Part shown: piece after piece, positions 1 to 6,050 of the stretch
How positions within the stretch are numbered: the first letter of the stretch is position 1
How the letters are laid out: each line of letters begins with the position of its first letter
NCBI GenBank assembly: GCA_012519645.1
Contig: JAAYPU010000198.1
Location: forward strand, 1 to 8,582
DNA: 8,582 nt
Reading direction: 5' to 3'
From: Clostridiales bacterium
GTDB taxonomy: Bacteria > Bacillota > Clostridia > Peptostreptococcales > JAAYPU01
Program-made: the position numbers and the translations under genes
The notes under the pieces: model-generated
Told to the model about the DNA's origin: nothing
The model's input: the letters and a program-made list of their open reading frames with translations, nothing else
The model's database searches: none

Positions 1-61
1 AAAGCAATTCTTGTTATCAAAAATAATATAAATCAATTACAAATATAATAATCTTTAAACT

Positions 62-152
62 CAAACTTCGGTAATCCAGCCGCCATAGTATATACCTTAG
101 GCCTGTGATTTTGCGTCTTTATTTTTCAATAAATTTGCCTTTATCGGTATGC
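62..152 (-). ncRNA. Cyclic-di-GMP class I riboswitch (GEMM-I) aptamer
   Basis: Read on the minus strand, this stretch carries the GEMM-I landmarks in the right order. They are AAAGGCAAA (about 142-134), a TTTATT/AATAAA stem capped by a GAAA tetraloop, the near-invariant GACGCAAA (about 117-110), and CCTAAG paired across a short AT hairpin with TATGG, which is the classic 11-nt GAAA tetraloop receptor. It ends with GGCGGCTGGATTACCGA (about 83-67). The family binds the second messenger c-di-GMP and controls the downstream gene in cis. One deviation is visible: after GCAAA the usual GCC/GCU is ATC, which weakens pairing with the GGC of the 5' strand. The regulated gene and most of the expression platform lie left of position 1. 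Boundaries are approximate. Confidence 0.9.
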
Positions 153-187
153 TATATTTAGTTTTAATTATATTTCTTCGTATTTTA

Positions 188-216
188 ATTGTATTGGGTT
201 TACAGAACACTGTCAA
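188..216 (-). promoter_or_regulatory. Sigma-A type promoter of the riboswitch transcript
   Basis: On the minus strand TTGACA (216-211) is followed after exactly 17 bp by TACAAT (193-188), a near-perfect vegetative promoter. Transcription should start near 181, about 30 nt upstream of the aptamer core. The -35 box begins only 20 bp after the ybaK stop codon. The riboswitch transcript therefore has its own promoter and does not need to be the tail of the ybaK operon. Confidence 0.85.
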
Positions 217-235
217 GATAAATGAATATATATAT

Positions 236-703
236 TTAAATGACATCATCTAATTTGAAGTCAATGACCTTTTTTAATTCAGCAAGGTCCATTTCGATTT
301 GATAGCCTATTTTCCCCGCACTAAAAATAATAGTGTCCCAATTAGCTGCGGATTCATGAATAATGGTCAATAAACTTTTTTTCATTAGAATCGGAGAGCA
401 TCCACCATGCACATAACCGGTTATAGGAAGCAAATCTCTGGACTTTATCATCTCAATTGACTTTTCATTAACTGCAGCAGCAGCCTTCTTTAAATCCAGT
501 TCATTTGATACAGGAATAACAAACACATAATACTTTTTTGTTTTTCCCATTGTAACAAGAGTTTTAAATACCTGCTCGGGATTTTGCTTTAGTACGTGTG
601 CAACATCTAATCCATTAACGGCATCGGTATGTGCATAGCAATATGATTTATATTTTATTTTCTTTTGATCCAAAAATCTCATTACATTTGTTTTTTCTTC
701 CAT
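236..703 (-). CDS. ybaK: YbaK/EbsC-family Cys-tRNA(Pro) deacylase
   Basis: A cytoplasmic trans-editing enzyme of the YbaK/ProX fold (about 155 aa, usual family length). YbaK hydrolyses Cys mischarged onto tRNA(Pro) by prolyl-tRNA synthetase. Visible family features are the N-terminal KTNVMRFLD segment, the HTDAVNG-LDVAHVL stretch, the conserved lysine in QVFKTLV (residue 47; equivalent to the functional Lys of H. influenzae YbaK) and the GYVHGGCSP loop (residues 96-104). The usual glycine after SPI is leucine here (SPILMKK). I chose the ATG at 703. An in-frame GTG at 715 would add four residues and neither start has a strong ribosome binding site. It follows the DUF2812 gene by 21 nt and is probably the third gene of the PadR operon. 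No terminator follows its stop codon. Function is inferred from the family; the start is uncertain. Confidence 0.9.
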   Translation of the reverse strand: MEEKTNVMRFLDQKKIKYKSYCYAHTDAVNGLDVAHVLKQNPEQVFKTLVTMGKTKKYYVFVIPVSNELDLKKAAAAVNEKSIEMIKSRDLLPITGYVHGGCSPILMKKSLLTIIHESAANWDTIIFSAGKIGYQIEMDLAELKKVIDFKLDDVI

Positions 704-724
704 TACCTTATCCACTTTCTCATA

Positions 725-1240
725 CTAAATCTCTTCACTTTTTAACTGCTCTATTTTCCACTTGCATTTCCATATAACTCTTAATACTACTAAACATATA
801 AGGCCAATTAAAACTGTGAAAAAGCCATAAACATAATAACCCGAACTAATTGCTGCCTTCAATTCTATAAAGAAACACATAATCTCTACACCTAATAAGA
901 TAAGAAAGAAACTCTTGATCCGAGAATAAAGCTCGATTTTTGACTGAGCATCCGTGTACATTTCGAAAGGTCCATCTGCAGTTTTTTTCCGCAGATATAT
1001 CCATCTCCACCATTGACTCACTACCTCTACACCGATATCTTCCATAAATGCAGCATATTCATCTTTATCCCCACCCCAATTATCCAGCAGATCTATTTGA
1101 TAATTGTATTCGCCGGGCTCACATGCTTCAAAATAATAAAAACCTAAAAAAAACTTTCTAAATGCCCATCCATTATTGGACATTTCTTTTAACCATTTTT
1201 CTTCCTCATCTTTATCAAAATAAATCCTAAATTTAATCAT
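725..1240 (-). CDS. DUF2812 domain-containing membrane protein
   Basis: A 171-aa protein with a soluble N-terminal DUF2812 region (about 1-105) and two predicted membrane helices (about 109-127 and 135-157), followed by a short basic/acidic tail. Family hallmarks seen are EEEKWLKEMSNNGWAF, the aromatic FLGFYYFE, EYNYQID and the WRWIYLRKK segment. The biochemical function of DUF2812 is not known. The family is commonly found directly behind PadR regulators in Firmicutes, as here, and may be a membrane effector or sensor of the repressor's signal (inference). I start it at ATG 1240, because AGGAAGG lies 8 nt upstream and overlaps the end of padR. The longer GTG reading at 1258 would place that ribosome binding site inside the gene. 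The gap to the padR stop is 1 nt, which suggests translational coupling. Confidence 0.88.
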   Translation of the reverse strand: MIKFRIYFDKDEEEKWLKEMSNNGWAFRKFFLGFYYFEACEPGEYNYQIDLLDNWGGDKDEYAAFMEDIGVEVVSQWWRWIYLRKKTADGPFEMYTDAQSKIELYSRIKSFFLILLGVEIMCFFIELKAAISSGYYVYGFFTVLIGLICLVVLRVIWKCKWKIEQLKSEEI

Positions 1241-1241
1241 C

Positions 1242-1559
1242 TTAAATACCTTCCTCACTTAATTTTTTGGCATTAATCAATAACTCATTAAGCCTTCTTA
1301 CTTCATCTAAGAAAACATCTTTCCCTAATGGCGTTATCACGTATTCCTTTTTCTTTCTTGACTCCTTATCTTCACTATATAAGCAGATCCATTTTTTTAT
1401 CAGCAGGGATTGAATAGCTCCATATAAAGTTCCCGGCCCCAGTACAACCCTTCCCTTCGTCATCTCACTGACCTCTTGAATAATACCGTATCCATGATTT
1501 GGAGTTCTGACTGCCAATAAGATATAAAAGACTGCTTCCGTTAATGGTGTATTGTCCAA
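1242..1559 (-). CDS. PadR-family transcriptional repressor
   Basis: A compact 105-aa winged-helix regulator. It has the PadR signature LTEAVFYILLAV (6-17), HGYGI (22-26), the recognition-helix motif GPGTLYGAI (41-49) and the beta wing RKKKEYVITPLG (68-79). A single C-terminal helix (about 80-98) serves dimerisation, as in the short PadR subgroup. Translation starts at TTG, supported by AGGAG 9 nt upstream (1573-1569); no ATG or GTG fits the family N-terminus. It is the first gene of a probable padR-DUF2812-ybaK operon. The promoter just upstream is overlaid by three inverted repeats, so autorepression with release by a small hydrophobic or cell-envelope-active ligand is the likely regulation (family knowledge plus inference). 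The inducer cannot be read from the sequence. Confidence 0.93.
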   Translation of the reverse strand: MDNTPLTEAVFYILLAVRTPNHGYGIIQEVSEMTKGRVVLGPGTLYGAIQSLLIKKWICLYSEDKESRKKKEYVITPLGKDVFLDEVRRLNELLINAKKLSEEGI

Positions 1560-1573
1560 TTATACCAACTCCT

Positions 1574-1633
1574 ATCTATCGCCTAACGATATATTTAATA
1601 TATCACCTTACGATATATCTGTCAATGATATAT
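1574..1633 (-). promoter_or_regulatory. Triple operator array for the PadR regulator
   Basis: Three inverted repeats of the same design, ATATATC-N7-GATATAT, are visible. The copy at 1598-1618 has perfect arms and fills the promoter spacer. The copy at 1613-1633 also has perfect arms, shares a half-site with the first and covers the -35 box. The copy at 1574-1594 has one arm mismatch (ATCTATC) and lies over the start site and leader. The first and third share related cores (ACCTTAC and GCCTAAC). Centres are about 24 and 15 bp apart. Binding by the neighbouring PadR protein is an inference from position and symmetry. Confidence 0.75.
1597..1625 (-). promoter_or_regulatory. Promoter of the padR-DUF2812-ybaK operon
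   Basis: On the minus strand TTGACA (1625-1620) is separated by 17 bp from TATATT (1602-1597). The expected start site is near 1590, leaving a leader of about 30 nt before the TTG start of padR. The spacer and both flanks are filled with PadR-type inverted repeats. Confidence 0.85.
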
Positions 1634-1659
1634 TTTAAAAAAATTTTTTTGAGAAGATC

Positions 1660-1695
1660 ACAGAAAAAGTAAAACACCGGACTCGATCCGGTGTT
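1660..1695 (-). terminator. Rho-independent terminator of the MFS gene
   Basis: The arms aacaccgga (1673-1681) and tccggtgtt (1687-1695) form a perfect 9-bp GC-rich stem with a 5-nt loop. On the minus strand it is followed by TTTTACTTTTT. It lies 65 nt after the transporter stop codon and just ahead of the padR promoter, insulating the two units. Confidence 0.88.
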
Positions 1696-1759
1696 CTAAA
1701 CTTCGTTATATTTCATGAATAAATAATAAGATATCAAAACAATTTACCAAAGCCTTAAG

Positions 1760-2944
1760 TTAACTTATTCTTTTTCTTAAAAAAAGAATAAAAATTAAAA
1801 ATCCAATAAATGTCGGCAACGACAGACTCAAATACATATTTTCATAGCCGACAGCCTTTGCTAAGAAACCTGCAAGAGCACCTCCTGCAGCAAGTCCAAA
1901 ATCAGCGCCAATATAAAATGTACTCATTGCAGAACCTCTTCTGTTTGCAGGCACATTTTTAGCTGCCATTGCTTGAGTTGTCGGAAGTGAACACCCAAAA
2001 CCTATTCCAAAAAATACAGCGGCAAGTAAAAAAAGATTAAGCTGCGATGCAAAATACAATATCAATGTTGAAAGCAGCATACTTATTAAACCGGGGATTA
2101 AAACATATGACGCACCCTTTTGATCCGATATTTTACCGCTAAGCGGCCTGCTTATCAAAAGTATTCCTGCATAAACAGTAAAAAATATGCCTATGTTGAC
2201 GATCCCTCTGTATTCTGCATATAAGGAAACGAATGATATTATTGAGTTATATGTCATACTTATCATTATTGCTATGATAGCTGCCGGGATTGCTTTAGCT
2301 TCGATGAGGGAATCCATTATATATTTTTTTGTTATAGGTACTTTACTGCGTTGTTTTACAATAAACATTGCCGCATCCATGTTTAATGTCAAAATCAATG
2401 ATATCACAGTTAAAAAACCGGCAGTTAAAAACAAAGTATGAAAGCTCCCGCTTTTTACTAAAGCAAGCCCCATGTATGGACCTATAGCCATTGCGAAAAC
2501 AGCGCCAAGCCCGAAAATGCCTATCCCTTCAGCCATTCTGCCCGATGGAACTGAATCAAAAACAATGGTGCTGCTCAAGGTCGTATAGATGCCAAACCCA
2601 ATTCCTTGAATTATACGGACAAACATCAATGGCGTCGCCCCATAAGCAAAATTATATAGAAATGCTGCTAAGGCACTTATCAACAATGCAGCCGATACAA
2701 CATACTTCTTATTCTTTTTATCAGCCAAATTTCCTGACACAGGCCTCATGAACATCGATATAATAGTCGCAATTCCTATAATTGAACCCGCAACATCCGT
2801 CGAGATTCCTTGGCTTTGAGCATATAATGAAAAACATGGATTGACCATACTGAAGGATGTACATAGCATCCAGTTTGCAATAAGTATCAAAATAAAATTT
2901 TTGTTCCATAATGTTTGTTTTGCCTTTTCTGCAACTGCTTCCAT
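1760..2944 (-). CDS. MFS transporter, probable drug/solute efflux permease
   Basis: A 394-aa major facilitator with about 12 hydrophobic helices in two halves joined by a charged loop near residues 195-212 (KQRSKVPITKK). The conserved loop 2-3 motif A reads GNLADKKNKKYV (71-82) and its half-repeat in the second domain reads GKISDQKGASYV (270-281). Helix 5 carries the antiporter motif C pattern ending GPYMG (155-159), typical of proton-coupled efflux carriers (DHA-type). The substrate cannot be deduced. I start at ATG 2944 because AAAGGA precedes it by about 9 nt; the TTG at 2971 would put that site inside the gene. The gene stands alone, with a terminator behind the preceding kinase gene and one behind itself. 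The 5' leader contains an inverted repeat, but no regulator of its own is adjacent. Confidence 0.9.
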   Translation of the reverse strand: MEAVAEKAKQTLWNKNFILILIANWMLCTSFSMVNPCFSLYAQSQGISTDVAGSIIGIATIISMFMRPVSGNLADKKNKKYVVSAALLISALAAFLYNFAYGATPLMFVRIIQGIGFGIYTTLSSTIVFDSVPSGRMAEGIGIFGLGAVFAMAIGPYMGLALVKSGSFHTLFLTAGFLTVISLILTLNMDAAMFIVKQRSKVPITKKYIMDSLIEAKAIPAAIIAIMISMTYNSIISFVSLYAEYRGIVNIGIFFTVYAGILLISRPLSGKISDQKGASYVLIPGLISMLLSTLILYFASQLNLFLLAAVFFGIGFGCSLPTTQAMAAKNVPANRRGSAMSTFYIGADFGLAAGGALAGFLAKAVGYENMYLSLSLPTFIGFLIFILFLRKRIS

Positions 2945-2973
2945 AAATATTATTCCTTTCTTTACTACCAATA

Positions 2974-2995
2974 ATAACCGCTAAAAATCGGTTAT
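2974..2995 (-). promoter_or_regulatory. Inverted repeat in the MFS leader (candidate operator or RNA hairpin)
   Basis: The arms ATAACCG (2974-2980) and CGGTTAT (2989-2995) are perfectly complementary around 8 nt. It lies 30-51 bp upstream of the MFS start, overlapping the downstream end of a possible -10 box TATGAT (minus strand, about 2999-2994). No U-tract follows immediately, so an operator or leader hairpin is more likely than a terminator. Confidence 0.45.
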
Positions 2996-3047
2996 CATAC
3001 CCTATATATTAATTACTTTCATCTCTGTCCCCACGTAATATTATAAT

Positions 3048-3089
3048 ACTATAAAATAATAAAACCAGTCTTATTTATTTAACTGGTTT
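3048..3089 (-). terminator. Terminator of the gntP-glycerate kinase unit
   Basis: The arms AAACCAGT (3062-3069) and ACTGGTTT (3082-3089) give an 8-bp stem with a 12-nt AT loop. On the minus strand it is followed by TTATTATTTTATAG, a moderately U-rich tail. It lies about 60 nt beyond the kinase stop codon. Confidence 0.7.
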
Positions 3090-3149
3090 ATATTACTATT
3101 AAATATACCCTCTCCTAAACTGTAATTTCCGACACTCTAAATACTATGC

Positions 3150-4397
3150 TCATTTAAAAAGGATCATCATAAGATCATTCACATTTGTACCTGTAGAGCC
3201 CGTTTTTATCAAGTCTCCGCTTAGACTCAACGCATGATAGGAATCATTATTCTCTAATAATTGATAAGGAGATGCATTTTTGCTTTTAATTCTCCTGACC
3301 GTTTCCCCATCTACCATCCCACCGGCCGCATCGGTAGGTCCATCGGTTCCATCGGAACCCACAGAAAAAATCACTGTATTTTTCCAGCCATCGATACCAA
3401 TAGCTGCAGCTAAAGCTAATTCCTGATTTCTGCCGCCCTTTCCGCTGCCAATAATTTTAACAACGGTTTCACCACCTGCGATCCATGCACATGGTTTTTT
3501 TTGTTTTGGATTTCTGTTAGCCTCTCTTGCTATTGCGGCTAAAAATTTGCCTGCTTCTTTTGCTTCACAATCCAAGGTCGTTGTAAGCAAATTAACCTCA
3601 TATCCCAATATCTCGGCATTTTTCAAAGCTGCTTCACATAATGCCGTTACGCTCCCAGTAATGACAGTGGTTGTATTTGTAATCTCTTTAGGTGTTTCTA
3701 TTTTAATGGTATCAATTACATTGGGTTTTACTTTCAACTTGTATTTATTAATAATTTCTAAAGCTTCGACTGACGTTGAGCTATCCGGATATGCCGGTCC
3801 TGATGCTATTGAATCCAATCTATCTCCAATAACGTCAGAAAGAACGATTGAAAAAACCTTTGCAGGCAAACATTGCTCTGCAAATCTTCCGCCTTTCACA
3901 TCTGACAAATGCTTTCTGATTGTATTGATTTCAACTATATCCGCACCGCTGCTTAAAAGCTGATTCGTAATGTCCATAATATCTTCGAGAGTAATTCCGT
4001 GAGCAGGTTTTTCAAATATTGAAGAGCCTCCTCCTGAAATAAGAAATATGACTTCGTCTCCAGACGAAAGACCTTTTACCATTTCTAAAGCCCTTGCTGC
4101 ACCTATGACTGAATTTTCATCGGGTATGGGATGTCCTGCTTCAATAATTTCAAATCCCTCAATAGGTCCTCTTGAATGTTCATATTTGGTAACAACCAGG
4201 CCTTTCACTATTTTGCTGCCTAAAGACTCTTTTGCTGCATTTGCCATGTTCCAGGCAGCCTTTCCAATAGCGATTACAATAACACTTCCTGTAAATGACT
4301 TATTCTCTAATGCTTTTTGAACAGCTTTTTCAGGCAGAACCTCATTTATGGACATTCTTATGATCTTATATGCATCTTCTCTGATTTCATTAATCAT
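3150..4397 (-). CDS. Type II glycerate kinase (DUF4147/MOFRL, glycerate 2-kinase family)
   Basis: A 415-aa cytoplasmic enzyme that phosphorylates D-glycerate with ATP, usually giving 2-phosphoglycerate in this class (GckA/TtuD-like). The N-terminal DUF4147 domain (about 4-235) shows IAIGKAAWNM (42-51), the glycine-rich loop GGGSS (122-126), LSDVIGD (186-192) and ASGP (198-201). The C-terminal MOFRL domain (about 300-412) shows GGETVV (308-313), GGRNQE (321-326), GSDGTDGPTDAAGG (347-360) and GSTGTNVNDLM (400-410). Length and motifs indicate an intact enzyme. I start at ATG 4397, because GGAGGTG sits 6 nt upstream; the GTG at 4406 lies within that ribosome binding site. It follows the GntP permease by 85 nt with a hairpin in between. 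Genomic context (CdaR, GntP) supports glycerate as substrate; hydroxypyruvate-pathway or tartrate roles remain possible. Confidence 0.93.
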   Translation of the reverse strand: MINEIREDAYKIIRMSINEVLPEKAVQKALENKSFTGSVIVIAIGKAAWNMANAAKESLGSKIVKGLVVTKYEHSRGPIEGFEIIEAGHPIPDENSVIGAARALEMVKGLSSGDEVIFLISGGGSSIFEKPAHGITLEDIMDITNQLLSSGADIVEINTIRKHLSDVKGGRFAEQCLPAKVFSIVLSDVIGDRLDSIASGPAYPDSSTSVEALEIINKYKLKVKPNVIDTIKIETPKEITNTTTVITGSVTALCEAALKNAEILGYEVNLLTTTLDCEAKEAGKFLAAIAREANRNPKQKKPCAWIAGGETVVKIIGSGKGGRNQELALAAAIGIDGWKNTVIFSVGSDGTDGPTDAAGGMVDGETVRRIKSKNASPYQLLENNDSYHALSLSGDLIKTGSTGTNVNDLMMILFK

Positions 4398-4412
4398 TTG
4401 CAGCACCTCCGT

Positions 4413-4456
4413 CAGCTTTTTAAATAAAATCCCTCCCTCATCAGAGGAAGGGATTT
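4413..4456 (-). terminator. Intercistronic hairpin between gntP and glycerate kinase genes
   Basis: On the minus strand AAATCCCTTCCTC (4456-4444) pairs with GAGGGAGGGATTT (4439-4427) as 13 bp, including one T-G wobble, with a TGAT loop. It is followed by TATTTAAAAAG. It starts about 26 nt after the permease stop and ends about 20 nt before the kinase ribosome binding site. The tail is only partly U-rich, so it may be a leaky terminator or an mRNA processing/stability hairpin that sets the permease-to-kinase ratio. Confidence 0.65.
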
Positions 4457-4482
4457 CGTTTAGTTCACAAACTTTCTAATAA

Positions 4483-5841
4483 TTAAACAAAAATTAATGC
4501 TAATATAGCTACCACAATAATCGTAACGACACCTTGAATCAGAGTAGCCATAGTCATGGATTTATAGCCTGTTTTTACATCCATGCCGCTGAATTCGCTT
4601 ACAACCCAGAAATAACTGTCATTGACATGAGAAACCGTCATTGCTCCGGCGCCAACAGCCATGACCGTTAAGACTTTTCCCATTACAGTTGCAAGCCCTA
4701 ATGCCGGTAATAATGGTGCTATTAAGGCAGAGGTTGTAACAAGCGCCACCGTTGAAGAACCTTGAGCAGTTTTTAAAGCAGCAGCTACAATAAACGGAAC
4801 TAAAATACCAATGCTTAAAGTACTTAATGAAGTTCCCAGATAATCACCGATAGGTGTTGCTTTCAATACAGCTCCAAATGCGCCACCGGCTCCGGTAATG
4901 ATAATAATAATCGCTGCGTCTTTTAAGCCTTCTCCAATCCAATCTGTTAAAGTCTCTTTATTCCACTTGGGCAATAGAGCTAATGCGAAAAAGAATCCAA
5001 TCATAAGTGCATTAATTGGTTTACCCAAGAAGCTAACTAATGTGAAGAATCCGCCTTCTCCAAACGGATGTGTTGGGAATGCGCCAATTGAGCCTAATGT
5101 TATTAATATTATAGGCACGATAATAGGTGCAAATGCCAGCCAAGCATTTGGCAATTTGCCGAATACTTTTTTGATTTCATCATAGTCCATTTCCAATGTT
5201 TCTTCATCTTCTCTTGTCTTATACTTTTTACCTGCAGCAACAGACCATGCATAACCGGCTATCATACTAAAAATAGCAACAATCAAACCAACTATAATAA
5301 CCAGACCAAGTTCATTATCCAGTCCTAAGTTGCCCGCTGCAGCAATCGGACCGGGTGTAGGAGGTACCAATGTATGTGTTGCATATAAGCCGGTTGCTAA
5401 TGCAATTGACATCATAACGCTTGGTGTTTTAGTCTTTTTAACCAGAGATTTTTTAAGTGATGATAGAATAACAAAGCCGGAGTCACAAAATACCGGAATG
5501 GAAACAATGTATCCAATAATGCTCATTGCCAATCCCGGTCTTTTTTCACCTATCACTTTAAGAACAGTATCTGCCATCACAATAGCTGCGCCTGACTTTT
5601 CGAGAATCTTTCCAATAATTGTACCTAAAATAATTACTATACCTATGCTGGTAAGTATACCCCCAAAGCCGCTTGTAATAGTATCACCGATTTTTAATAC
5701 TTCCATTCCCGAAGCAAAAGCCACGCCATAAGCAGCAATAATGAGTGCGATAAAAGGATGCAATTTGAATTTTGCAGTTGATAAAACAATAAATATGATA
5801 GCAATTAATAAAATTAATAATAGAACAGGACCTTGAACCAT
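4483..5841 (-). CDS. GntP-family permease (gluconate/glycerate-type:H+ symporter)
   Basis: A 452-aa inner-membrane carrier of the GntP family (usual size about 440-455 aa), hydrophobic throughout with about 12-14 membrane helices. Diagnostic segments are the early ILGTIIGKILEKSGAA, the CDSGFVILSSL loop (119-129), THTLVPPTPGP (155-165), TAQGSST (358-364) and SHVNDSYFWV (404-413). These are the most conserved parts of the family. Members import sugar acids such as gluconate, and some have been linked to glycerate. The glycerate kinase directly downstream and CdaR upstream make D-glycerate the favoured substrate (inference). I start at ATG 5841, preceded by AGGAGG with 8-nt spacing; the GTG at 5874 would add 11 hydrophilic residues unlike the family. 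The unit probably has its own promoter after the cdaR terminator. Confidence 0.92.
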   Translation of the reverse strand: MVQGPVLLLILLIAIIFIVLSTAKFKLHPFIALIIAAYGVAFASGMEVLKIGDTITSGFGGILTSIGIVIILGTIIGKILEKSGAAIVMADTVLKVIGEKRPGLAMSIIGYIVSIPVFCDSGFVILSSLKKSLVKKTKTPSVMMSIALATGLYATHTLVPPTPGPIAAAGNLGLDNELGLVIIVGLIVAIFSMIAGYAWSVAAGKKYKTREDEETLEMDYDEIKKVFGKLPNAWLAFAPIIVPIILITLGSIGAFPTHPFGEGGFFTLVSFLGKPINALMIGFFFALALLPKWNKETLTDWIGEGLKDAAIIIIITGAGGAFGAVLKATPIGDYLGTSLSTLSIGILVPFIVAAALKTAQGSSTVALVTTSALIAPLLPALGLATVMGKVLTVMAVGAGAMTVSHVNDSYFWVVSEFSGMDVKTGYKSMTMATLIQGVVTIIVVAILALIFV

Positions 5842-5897
5842 AAAAATATCCTCCTCATAATTTGTATTTTTCACAGGTCACATGTTTAATATATTTT

Positions 5898-5903
5898 ATT
5901 ATA
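5898..5903 (-). promoter_or_regulatory. Candidate -10 box of the gntP-kinase promoter
   Basis: On the minus strand a perfect TATAAT (5903-5898) lies about 57 bp upstream of the permease start and after the cdaR terminator. No good -35 hexamer stands 17 bp upstream (TTATAT at best), which fits a promoter needing an activator such as CdaR. The region is very AT-rich, so chance occurrence is possible. Confidence 0.4.
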
Positions 5904-5939
5904 TATGATTTATTAATATGATATAATGGATTAATCAAC

Positions 5940-5982
5940 AAAAAAAGGTGCATTAAATGTATCTGTAGTACATTATTGCACC
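5940..5982 (-). terminator. Rho-independent terminator of cdaR
   Basis: On the minus strand GGTGCA (5982-5977) pairs with TGCACC (5952-5947). An inner ATGTA/TACAT helix closes a CTACAGA loop with minor bulges. The stem runs directly into seven Ts (5946-5940). It sits about 70 nt after the cdaR stop and separates the regulator from the permease-kinase unit. Confidence 0.9.
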
Positions 5983-6050
5983 AATTTTCTGATAATTACT
6001 AATATTCAGTATTATTATAATTTGCAAATTCATACAAACTAAATAAATGG

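Noticed and set aside
1766..1790. Perfect inverted repeat TATTCTTTTT/AAAAAGAATA as a terminator
   Set aside because: It lies within the C-terminal codons of the MFS gene (hydrophobic helix then basic tail), has almost no GC, and a better terminator follows at 1660-1695.
2187..5731. Several plus-strand open frames of 84-138 codons opposite the MFS, kinase and permease genes
   Set aside because: They are antisense shadows of well-supported family members and show no start signals or recognisable motifs.
5869..5885. TGTGA direct repeat upstream of gntP as a CRP-like or catabolite-control site
   Set aside because: It is a direct, not inverted, repeat, and no match to the Gram-positive cre consensus was seen.
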